Shown: positions 1 through 5,387 of the stretch, piece after piece | Position numbering within the stretch: position 1 is the first letter of the stretch | Layout: each line of letters opens with the position of its first letter | Assembly: GCA_938021685.1 (NCBI GenBank) | Contig: CALIFM010000275.1 | Coordinates: forward strand, 1 to 7,927 | Length of the DNA stretch: 7,927 bases | Direction: 5' to 3' | DNA from: an uncultured Gammaproteobacteria bacterium | GTDB lineage: Bacteria; Pseudomonadota; Gammaproteobacteria; Arenicellales; Poriferihabitantaceae | Notes under the pieces: model-generated | The model's database searches: none | What the model was told of the DNA's origin: nothing | Seen by the model: only the letters and a program-made list of their open reading frames with translations | Made by a program: the position numbers and the translations under genes

Positions 1-193
1 AAATAAAATTAGAACATTTAAATATGTTAACTCATGATTGCCTATCAAATATAAATGTCTAACCGCTCGTCATAAAGCGCTTGAGTGTGCTTGTTTCGTA
101 TTGCCCACCTACATTTGAAGATATCTTTCATGCTTGATTCGCCGATCAATGCTGCGCCAATACTCGGGGGTCTTCAAATTAATTTTGCCAGTC
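1..193. other. Left-edge noncoding stretch, downstream of the GMC gene
   Basis: No convincing gene is visible here. The region is AT-rich in its first 60 bases and includes a weak palindrome (AACAT/ATGTT arms at 13-17 and 24-28). I found no GC-rich hairpin followed by a T-run that would act as a terminator for the leftward GMC gene ending at 194. On the minus strand, a frame different from that gene stays open past its stop to a TAG at 109-111 and reads like plausible protein (it includes PEYWRSIDRRIKHERYLQM), but it has no start signal and is too short to call. Confidence 0.5.
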
Positions 194-1828
194 TTACATA
201 AAGTGATAGCGTGGCCTAAAAGACGCGCGCTGATCCTTGCCCAAAATATAGTCCGCCGCTCTCGCCGCAATCATTTGCACTGGAGCATTTAAATTAGCAC
301 TCAATATTTTAGGCATCACAGATGCATCAACGACTCTCAAACCTTGAATGCCATGCACCCGCAATTGGTCGTCCACCACCGCCCATTTATCATGCCCCAT
401 TCGGCAAGTCCCACAAGGATGATAGTCCGTTTCAGTCGCATTACGCATAAATGCCAGAATATCAGCATCGCTAGTGGCCCCCTTTCCCGGCAGCACCTCT
501 GCTCCACGCAAATGATCGAAGGCCGGCTGGCGAACTAAATCACGCGTAGTTTTGATGCCTTCTATCAACTCACGTTGATCGTGTTCAGTCTGTAAATAGT
601 TGAAATGAATAGCGGGCTTCTCGAACGGATCGTCAGACTTCAATGCTATCCAACCACGACTTGTAGGCCGCAATTGATCAATATGAATAGCAAAGCCCTG
701 GCTCAACTTCATTTTTTCGCCTTCATACCTGACGCCTACCGGCGCAAAGTGGTATTGCAAATTAGGGAAACGTTCACGATGGTTGCCAAAAACAAAGCCA
801 CCCGCTTCCCAAATATTAGAACTGGCTATTCCTTCTCTTGTCATCATCCATTGCATCCCCGCCATTAATTTACGATGTGGCTTTGCGACCCAATCAATGC
901 TCACTGGCTTAGTGCACTCAACTTGCATAATAACAGTAGGGTGATCCTGCAAGTTATGACCTACGCCGGGTAAGTGATGGACGGGCTCAATGCCCACTGA
1001 GCGCAAATGCTCTGCCGGACCTATTCCAGAAACCATCATTAACTGTGGAGAATTGATCGCGCCACCAGACAAAATAACTTCTTTACCTGCACGAGCAGCA
1101 ATAATGTCATTTTTTTGCTGATACTCCAGGCCTATAGCACGACCATTTTCCATTATCACCCGCCTTGCCATCGCACGGGTTTTAAGGGTCAGGTTTTTTC
1201 GTTTAAGCGCGGGCTTTAAGTGCGCTACCGCAGCACTGCAACGACGCCCGTGTTTTTTAGTACTATCAAACCGCGCTACACCTTCTGGCTGATAACCATT
1301 AAGGTCTTCAGAGCGCCCTTGGCCAGCTTGCTCGCCTGCATCTAAAAAAGCCTCAATAAGTGGGCTTTCAAGCGCCCCCTTGCTAACCCCAAGCGGACCG
1401 CTTCCTCCACGCCATTCGCTCTCACCTCGGTCACTTGATTCACCCGCTTTAAAATACGGGAAACAGTGGTCGAAGGCCCAGTTATCCAACCCAAACTCGC
1501 TTGCCCACACGTCATAATCATTGGGATGACCACGCATATATACCATAGAATTGATTGATGAAGAGCCTCCAACCACTTTCCCTCTCGGGGTGGGTACGTT
1601 ACGATTGTTGAGTGCTGGCTCACCTTCTGATTCGTAATTCCAATTGATCTTCGGGTTGTTATAAACCGAATAAACGCCTGCTGGGATATGGATCATCAAG
1701 TTGAGGTCCATCGGGCCTGCTTCTAACAGTAGCACGCGCGTGCTCTCGTCTTGGCTGAGTTTATTAGCGAGCACGCACCCTGCAGAGCCTGCGCCACAAA
1801 TAACGTAATCATATTCTTCTGTTTTCAT
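194..1828 (-). CDS. GMC-family FAD-dependent alcohol dehydrogenase (choline dehydrogenase-like)
   Basis: This 544-residue flavoprotein is predicted to oxidise a primary or secondary alcohol, passing electrons from FAD to a quinone or other acceptor. The N-terminal Rossmann motif GAGSAG (residues 12-17) and Glu36 fit ADP-ribose binding of FAD. GMC signature 1 lies around 82-100 (RGKVVGGSSSIN) and signature 2 around 255-269 (GGAINSPQLMMVSGI). The C-terminal catalytic pair is His470 in HPCGTCRMG and Asn514 in NLNAP, a His/Asn arrangement with the same 44-residue spacing as in choline oxidase. Length is normal and the protein looks intact, with no signal peptide. The ATG at 1828 directly precedes the FAD fold, though no strong Shine-Dalgarno is seen. 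It resembles BetA, but no betaine aldehyde dehydrogenase or choline transporter is nearby, so choline is unlikely to be a safe substrate call. The family is certain; the substrate is unknown. Confidence 0.93.
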   Translation of the reverse strand: MKTEEYDYVICGAGSAGCVLANKLSQDESTRVLLLEAGPMDLNLMIHIPAGVYSVYNNPKINWNYESEGEPALNNRNVPTPRGKVVGGSSSINSMVYMRGHPNDYDVWASEFGLDNWAFDHCFPYFKAGESSDRGESEWRGGSGPLGVSKGALESPLIEAFLDAGEQAGQGRSEDLNGYQPEGVARFDSTKKHGRRCSAAVAHLKPALKRKNLTLKTRAMARRVIMENGRAIGLEYQQKNDIIAARAGKEVILSGGAINSPQLMMVSGIGPAEHLRSVGIEPVHHLPGVGHNLQDHPTVIMQVECTKPVSIDWVAKPHRKLMAGMQWMMTREGIASSNIWEAGGFVFGNHRERFPNLQYHFAPVGVRYEGEKMKLSQGFAIHIDQLRPTSRGWIALKSDDPFEKPAIHFNYLQTEHDQRELIEGIKTTRDLVRQPAFDHLRGAEVLPGKGATSDADILAFMRNATETDYHPCGTCRMGHDKWAVVDDQLRVHGIQGLRVVDASVMPKILSANLNAPVQMIAARAADYILGKDQRASFRPRYHFM

Positions 1829-2014
1829 CGTCTACAGTTTACGATATTGTCGAAGTACTTTATCAGTTTCAAACAAACTCATCTAAAGGGCAGCATCATC
1901 AGGTTGGCTTTTTTCATTTTCACAACATTGATTAGGTACGGAGTAGCTTCATCACTTTCTTAAACATGACGCCCTTCTTCAATCACTTTAAAGAAACCAG
2001 AGGGCAACGAACAT
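1829..2014. other. Divergent intergenic region between the GMC and DUF2200 genes
   Basis: This 186-bp gap must carry the start signals of two divergent genes. For the leftward gene a weak candidate is TTGAAA, 17 bp, CAATAT (minus strand); its -35 is good and its -10 poor. For the rightward gene I see no clear promoter. The region holds a near-perfect direct repeat (annotated separately). Short minus-strand frames such as MKKANLMMLPFR are interrupted by stops and are not called as genes. Confidence 0.45.
1947..1989. repeat. Near-perfect direct repeat CTTCA(A)TCACTTT upstream of the DUF2200 gene
   Basis: CTTCATCACTTT at 1947-1958 recurs as CTTCAATCACTTT at 1977-1989, differing by one inserted A, with starts 30 bp apart (about three helical turns). 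The second copy ends 25 bp before the DUF2200 start codon. The repeat is directly visible. A role as a regulator-binding pair is inference only. Confidence 0.5.
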
Positions 2015-2380
2015 ATGAAAAACATATACGATCCAGATGAGCAAATTGCGAAAATGACGTTTGCCGAGGTATATCCACACTATCTAGCAAAAGTAGAGAA
2101 GAAAACTCGCACCAAAGAAGAATTAGACCAGACAATCAAATGGTTGACTGGCTACTCTAAAAAAGAGCTGAAAAAACATATCGAAGAAAAAGCCACTTTC
2201 AAAGAATTCTTTCAGCAAGCTAAATTAAACCCAAATGCGCATCTTATCACTGGTGTGATTTGTGGCTATCGAGTGGAAGATATTGAAAACCCAGTATCAC
2301 AACAAGTGAGATATATGGATAAGCTAGTGGATGAGCTAGCTAAAGGATGGAAGATTGAGAAGGTTCTGCGTGTTGAGTAA
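2015..2380 (+). CDS. DUF2200 family protein, function unknown
   Basis: This small, soluble, charged protein of 121 residues matches my memory of the DUF2200 family along its whole length. Recognisable stretches are MTFAEVYPHYLAKVEKKTRT (residues 14-33), the IKWLTGYS segment near 41-48, NPNAHLITGVICGYRVEDIE, and the C-terminal YMDKLVDELAKGWKIEKVLR. It is rich in Lys and Glu, with no signal peptide or membrane segment. No biochemical role of the family is known to me. The ATG at 2015 is supported by the purine-rich AGAGGG about 10 bp upstream. It is the only gene here with no obvious link to oxidative metabolism, and it sits alone between two leftward units, converging on the oxygenase gene with a 41-bp gap. 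Homologues are widespread in bacteria as single genes, so it is probably an independent unit rather than part of the cassette. Confidence 0.9.
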   Translation: MKNIYDPDEQIAKMTFAEVYPHYLAKVEKKTRTKEELDQTIKWLTGYSKKELKKHIEEKATFKEFFQQAKLNPNAHLITGVICGYRVEDIENPVSQQVRYMDKLVDELAKGWKIEKVLRVE

Positions 2381-2421
2381 ATAGCCTATCGCATCGTATC
2401 AGCCTCGGTTTTCTTCCTTGC

Positions 2422-3276
2422 TTAATCAACCAACCCGTCAGCACGTATAGTTGCTTGCTTATGGGCGTTAGTTGTTTTTCCGTAAAGTGACTTGACCCGT
2501 GCCATGCTACCGACCATACCGGGTTGTTCGCTGAATGACATTATTAATAGCAAACGATCAGTATCACCCAAATTTTCAGTCACCTTATGCAATGAAAAGC
2601 GGCCGAGAAAAAACTGCAAGTCTCCAGCATTCAAATCGAGTCTCTTGACTCGGGATCTATCCCCATTGAGCACTTTGTCAACCTCATCATAGCATTCATC
2701 TTCTGTGCTGCGCAGGCCCGGAACGTATTCAAAATGCCCACCTGAATCGGCAGGCTGTAATAGCATCGTAATGGTAAATTCATTGGTGTCGAAGTGCCAA
2801 TTAAATTGTTGTTCAGAATGGCTGACATTAACAATCATGTTAGATATTGGGTCTTCATAAATATATAGCTCATCTTTACCTAAGCATTCACATAGGAATT
2901 GCTTTAACGGCTCCCAGTAATAAAGCTGGCGCGAATGAGTATCATCACCAAATAAATCGGCAGTAATAAAGCCATTCGTGCGCGGTATGAAAACATTGAT
3001 TGGATGATCTTCAGGAAATTTAGGGTCTCCATCATTCAAGTAAACATTACAGAGCTTGCTCGCCGAGTAGTAGGTATCAGCCTTGCGCTCGTTAGCCTCC
3101 GTCAACAATGCCTGCAATCCCTCTTTGCTGAAAAAATCGCGGATCACTGCGCAACCATCATCCGCTAGCTGTTCGCGTACCTTTTCAATAGTCGTCCGCC
3201 TTTTCACGTCATCGGTATCATCAATTGGATAACAAGAGTAATTAATAATTTGCTTGGGAGTGAGGTTGATAGTCAT
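2422..3276 (-). CDS. Fe(II)/2-oxoglutarate-dependent oxygenase, BesD/HalD-like with an intact HxD motif
   Basis: This 284-residue protein is predicted to be a non-heme iron oxygenase using O2 and 2-oxoglutarate to hydroxylate a small molecule. The metal triad reads His161-Phe-Asp163 (in NWHFDTNEFTITMLLQ) and distal His230. Arg241, 11 residues after that His, is placed to bind the 2-oxoglutarate carboxylate (RLLLIMSFSEQP). The stretch around 159-187 recalls proteins annotated as HalD/BesD-family amino-acid halogenases. In BesD the triad Asp is replaced by Gly to make room for chloride. Here the Asp is present, so hydroxylation rather than halogenation is expected. The family link is from memory; the facial triad is seen directly. 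The ATG at 3276 has AAAGAGAG about 7 bp upstream. The gene follows the TetR gene by 20 bp, suggesting co-transcription and control by that regulator. The substrate is unknown; a free amino acid is possible by family analogy. Confidence 0.82.
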   Translation of the reverse strand: MTINLTPKQIINYSCYPIDDTDDVKRRTTIEKVREQLADDGCAVIRDFFSKEGLQALLTEANERKADTYYSASKLCNVYLNDGDPKFPEDHPINVFIPRTNGFITADLFGDDTHSRQLYYWEPLKQFLCECLGKDELYIYEDPISNMIVNVSHSEQQFNWHFDTNEFTITMLLQPADSGGHFEYVPGLRSTEDECYDEVDKVLNGDRSRVKRLDLNAGDLQFFLGRFSLHKVTENLGDTDRLLLIMSFSEQPGMVGSMARVKSLYGKTTNAHKQATIRADGLVD

Positions 3277-3296
3277 GATTTACTCTCTTTCAACTA

Positions 3297-3920
3297 TTAA
3301 GTTATGCAGCCTTCAATATAAATATCACACTGAAACATGGCCTGTTTTAAGCGCAAGCCGTCTTTCTTGGCAACTAAACTGTGCCATAGCCCATCTATCA
3401 GAATGACGAGCCCAACTGCAGCATCCTTTGGAGCGATGCGCAAAACCCCTTGCTCAGATACGCTTTCAAACAGGGGAACAAGTGTAGAAATGAATTGATT
3501 GTTAGAGTCGCGAATCGGCGCTCGATAGGCTGAGTTATATCGGCTCTGGTTGGTAAATGCCTGCCATGCTGCGGCCGTACCCCATGTGTATATGGGCTTT
3601 TTGAAACTGACATGCGCGATGCGCCGAATACGCTCTAGTTCGGAAATCGAATTATCACTGGCGACCGTTTCCTTAATGGACTGCGCTTCATCGAATAGCC
3701 CAGTTAATGCTGCCACTAACAATTCTTCTTTGTTATCAAAATAATGTGAAATCAGCCCGCGTGATGCACCAGCGTGGGCGCAAATGCGAGCGACCGTTGC
3801 GCCTTCAATATCGAATTTGGCGACCGTTTCCAAAGCAGCACCAAGTAAACTATCGTGACGATAGGCCCGAATATCCGCCTGTCGACGAGGCTTATTAACA
3901 TCGATTTCGAGAAGACTCAT
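3297..3920 (-). CDS. TetR/AcrR-family transcriptional regulator with BetI-like C-terminal domain
   Basis: This predicted one-component repressor has 207 residues from the preferred ATG at 3920. The N-terminal helix-turn-helix spans about residues 41-61 (ATVARICAHAGASRGLISHYF), followed by DNKEELLVAAL, the usual start of TetR helix 4. The C-terminal half ends with the LIDGLW motif (174-179) shared with BetI, the choline-responsive repressor of similar length (about 195 residues). The frame is open further upstream to a TTG at 3986, but that adds 22 mostly hydrophobic residues before the normal start of the fold, so I reject it. The Shine-Dalgarno at 3920 is weak. It is the first gene of a leftward pair with the oxygenase and diverges from the MDR gene across 216 bp, the classic position for a regulator of both sides. 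BetI-like similarity does not prove choline as ligand; these domains sense varied small molecules. Confidence 0.9.
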   Translation of the reverse strand: MSLLEIDVNKPRRQADIRAYRHDSLLGAALETVAKFDIEGATVARICAHAGASRGLISHYFDNKEELLVAALTGLFDEAQSIKETVASDNSISELERIRRIAHVSFKKPIYTWGTAAAWQAFTNQSRYNSAYRAPIRDSNNQFISTLVPLFESVSEQGVLRIAPKDAAVGLVILIDGLWHSLVAKKDGLRLKQAMFQCDIYIEGCIT

Positions 3921-3931
3921 ATATAAATAAA

Positions 3932-3945
3932 GTTGGACAGCCAAC
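3932..3945. promoter_or_regulatory. Inverted repeat GTTGG-N4-CCAAC, candidate TetR operator
   Basis: Perfect 5-bp arms GTTGG (3932-3936) and CCAAC (3941-3945) flank ACAG, 11 bp upstream of the TetR start codon and downstream of the predicted promoter -10. TetR proteins often autoregulate through short palindromes in this position, so it is a candidate operator. The arms are short, and a small leader hairpin or chance are alternatives. Confidence 0.35.
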
Positions 3946-3957
3946 AAACATAATGAT

Positions 3958-3986
3958 AGTTTAGCTATATTGATTAGCGCATGCAA
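3958..3986 (-). promoter_or_regulatory. Candidate sigma70 promoter for the TetR-oxygenase operon
   Basis: On the minus strand, TTGCAT (3981-3986) and TAAACT (3958-3963) are separated by 17 bp and lie 37 bp upstream of the ATG at 3920. The -10 matches consensus at four of six positions; the -35 is weaker. The predicted transcription start is close to the inverted repeat at 3932-3945, which would allow repression. It is tentative and rests on sequence words only. Confidence 0.3.
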
Positions 3987-4117
3987 CCACTGCGGCTTCT
4001 ATCGTCTCTTTGTCGCTGATGTTGATGGCAAGCATGGACTTAAAACCTTGTTGAATAGTTTTGTTTCTTGGGCATGAGTCATTTATTGGCAATGGGCTGA
4101 TCAATTCAATCGTTAGA

Positions 4118-4134
4118 TAATCACTCAACTAAAA
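4118..4134 (+). promoter_or_regulatory. TAATCA-N5-CTAAAA box adjoining the MDR start codon
   Basis: TAATCA (4118-4123), five bases, then CTAAAA (4129-4134) ends two bases before the ATG at 4137. The leader of the LLM gene has nearly the same arrangement (TARATAATCA, a 5-6 base gap, CTAAAA, then the start codon), and a minus-strand version lies in the TetR promoter at 3959-3976. It may be a common operator or a shared -10/leader element. The resemblance is visible; the function is inferred. Confidence 0.35.
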
Positions 4135-4136
4135 AT

Positions 4137-5213
4137 ATGGCTAAAAAGTTAATGAAGGCCGTGGTAACCACCGGTAATGGCGGTTATGACAAATTGGTCT
4201 ACAAAGATGTTCCAATCCCAGAACTAAAGGCAGGAGAGGTACTTGTCAAAGTGCTGGCCGCCGGCATGAACAACACAGAGATCAATACGAGACTGGGGTG
4301 GTACTCCTCTTCAGTGAGCGAATCCACTAACAAAACATCCGATTCTAAGGTTAAAAAAGCCCCTCCTAAAAATGACGGTGGTTGGAATAGCGAAACACCC
4401 TTTCCTTTTATTCAAGGAACAGATTGCTGCGGATTGGTAGAAAATGTGGCCACAGATGCGGACAGCAGCCTTATAGGAAAACGAATACTGATCCGCCCAT
4501 GTACGCGCGAACACGGCTTTGATAGTCTGGACAATATCTGGATGGGTTCTGATTTTGATGGCGCCTTTGCTCAATATGTCAAAGTCATGGCCAGCGAAGT
4601 GTTTGATGTCGATTGCGATTGGACTGATGCAGAGCTGGGGACCATTCCTTGCGCCTATGGAACGTCTGAAGCTATGCTTACCAGGGCCAACTTAACATCA
4701 GGAGAAGCCGTACTGGTGACAGGCGCTTCGGGAGGTGTCGGGTCGGCAACTGTGCAGCTTGCAAAACGAAGAGGGGCAACCGTTTTTGGTATTGCAAGCG
4801 AAAGCAAACATGAACAAATGTCTGGAATTAGTGCAGATAAACTATTTGGGAGATCAGCAAATTTAATAGAAGAATTAGGCGAACAATCGATAGACCTTGT
4901 CGTCGACAACGTGGCTGGAAGTTCATTTCCAACCAATCTCAAATTATTGAAACGAGGCGGGCGCCTTGTTTCATCAGGCGCGATTGCAGGACCGATTGTT
5001 GATCTTGATATGCGTGACATGTACTTAAAAGATATTACGCTAATTGGCACAACTGCTTGGGATGAAGTGGTTTTCCCAAACCTTATACAATACATAGAGC
5101 GAGGAGAGATTCGCCCCTTGTTGGCGAAGACTTTTCCATTACCTTCTATTGCTGAGGCTCAAGCAGAATTCCTCCTTAAAAAGCATGTGGGTAATTTTGT
5201 ACTCATTCCGTAA
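4137..5213 (+). CDS. Zinc-free MDR-superfamily NAD(P)-dependent alcohol dehydrogenase/quinone reductase (MDR9-like)
   Basis: This 358-residue medium-chain dehydrogenase/reductase is predicted to interconvert an alcohol and a carbonyl, or reduce an enone or quinone, using NAD(P)H. The GroES-like N-terminal domain contains GEVLVKVLAAGMNNTEIN (33-50); Met-Asn-Asn stands where zinc ADHs carry the catalytic Cys. The Cys-rich structural-zinc loop is also missing. FIQGTDCCGLV (91-101) and the Rossmann motif VLVTGASGGVG (192-202) are typical of the superfamily. The C-terminal stretch AKTFPLPSIAEAQAEFL and HVGNFVLIP closes the fold. Residues 57-85 form a Ser/Lys-rich insertion that also occurs in proteins I remember as the MDR9 subgroup. 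The ATG at 4137 gives MAKKLMKAVV; Met6 is an alternative start and neither has a strong Shine-Dalgarno. It is the first gene of the rightward run and faces the TetR gene, which may control it. The substrate is unknown. Confidence 0.9.
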   Translation: MAKKLMKAVVTTGNGGYDKLVYKDVPIPELKAGEVLVKVLAAGMNNTEINTRLGWYSSSVSESTNKTSDSKVKKAPPKNDGGWNSETPFPFIQGTDCCGLVENVATDADSSLIGKRILIRPCTREHGFDSLDNIWMGSDFDGAFAQYVKVMASEVFDVDCDWTDAELGTIPCAYGTSEAMLTRANLTSGEAVLVTGASGGVGSATVQLAKRRGATVFGIASESKHEQMSGISADKLFGRSANLIEELGEQSIDLVVDNVAGSSFPTNLKLLKRGGRLVSSGAIAGPIVDLDMRDMYLKDITLIGTTAWDEVVFPNLIQYIERGEIRPLLAKTFPLPSIAEAQAEFLLKKHVGNFVLIP

Positions 5214-5262
5214 CCAGCAAGAATAGTAGCGCTTACTGCAAACCTTCAGCTACTTTATACAA

Positions 5263-5310
5263 AATGCCTTCGCTTGGGCAACTAAATAATGAGCATCTCC
5301 ATTAGGCATT
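5263..5310. repeat. Inverted repeat AATGCCT/AGGCATT with 34-bp spacer
   Basis: AATGCCT at 5263-5269 is exactly complementary to AGGCATT at 5304-5310. The spacer is too long for an efficient terminator and there is no T-run after it. It brackets the upstream copy of the direct repeat at 5282-5298, so it could be a cis-regulatory arrangement, or chance pairing. Confidence 0.35.
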
Positions 5311-5384
5311 GGTTTAACTTAATTTCGTTTGCCAGCCTATTTAGACATCCTGCATAATGGTGATTCTAAATAATCAGAGCATCT
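5282..5384 (+). repeat. Direct repeat CTAAATAAT(CA)GAGCATCT, two copies 84 bp apart
   Basis: The element reads CTAAATAATGAGCATCT at 5282-5298 and the same with CA inserted after AAT at 5366-5384, so 17 bases are identical. The second copy ends three bases before the LLM start codon and would cover the start of the predicted transcript; the first lies upstream of the predicted -35. Two-site operators for looping repressors, or a small local duplication, would both produce this. The repeat itself is certain from the sequence. Confidence 0.6.
5329..5358 (+). promoter_or_regulatory. Candidate sigma70 promoter for the LLM gene
   Basis: TTGCCA (5329-5334) and CATAAT (5353-5358) each match the sigma70 consensus at five of six positions and are 18 bp apart. 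The expected start site near 5365 leaves a leader of about 23 bases before the ATG at 5388. This is the best promoter-like sequence in the window and suggests that the LLM-hydrolase pair can be transcribed independently of the MDR gene. Confidence 0.45.
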
Positions 5385-5387
5385 AAA

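Larger units (their letters stand above)
3921..4136. other. Divergent control region between the TetR and MDR genes
   Basis: This 216-bp gap is flanked by the two divergent start codons. It contains the candidate TetR promoter and inverted repeat, a GATAAT hexamer (4116-4121) suited to a -10 for the MDR gene, and two TAATCA-N5/6-CTAAA boxes (minus strand 3959-3976, plus strand 4118-4134). The minus strand is also open for 55 codons (4128 down to 3961). That stretch includes a possible 24-codon ORF from ATG 4035, with residues such as ISDKETIEAAVVACANQY that look protein-like. I regard it as a possible gene relic or leader ORF, not a supported gene. Confidence 0.5.
5214..5387. other. Repeat-bearing intergenic region upstream of the LLM gene
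   Basis: This 174-bp gap is unusually long for a run of co-directional catabolic genes. Stops occur in every frame checked, so it is not coding. It holds a duplicated element (5282-5298 and 5366-5384), an inverted repeat (5263-5269 with 5304-5310), a candidate promoter (5329-5358) and a weak hairpin with AGTAGC/GCTACT arms (5225-5230 and 5249-5254). No strong rho-independent terminator for the MDR gene is visible. Confidence 0.5.

Noticed and set aside
1829..2014. Decayed coding sequence on the minus strand (pieces such as ESDEATPYLINVVKMKK and MKKANLMMLPFR)
   Set aside because: The pieces are short, broken by stops and match no family I recognise, so a random open frame is the simpler reading.
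2381..2421. Bidirectional terminator between the convergent DUF2200 and oxygenase genes
   Set aside because: No inverted repeat with a T-run was found in this 41-bp gap.
3921..3986. 22-residue N-terminal extension of the TetR protein from TTG 3986, hydrophobic and signal-like
   Set aside because: The start would be TTG, the extension is not part of the TetR fold, and the segment overlaps the likely promoter. The ATG at 3920 gives a normal family length.
4305..4391. Ser/Lys-rich low-complexity stretch in the MDR protein (residues 57-85) as a foreign insertion
   Set aside because: An insertion of similar length at this place is, as I recall, a feature of the MDR9 subgroup, so it is not an oddity of this gene.
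4655..5095. Long antisense open frame (146 codons) within the MDR gene, and similar frames in other genes
   Set aside because: Its translation has no recognisable domain, while the overlapping sense frame is a clear conserved enzyme. These are shadow frames.
5225..5254. AGTAGC/GCTACT hairpin as a terminator after the MDR gene
   Set aside because: The stem is only 6 bp with an 18-base loop and only three T residues after it, too weak for a rho-independent terminator.
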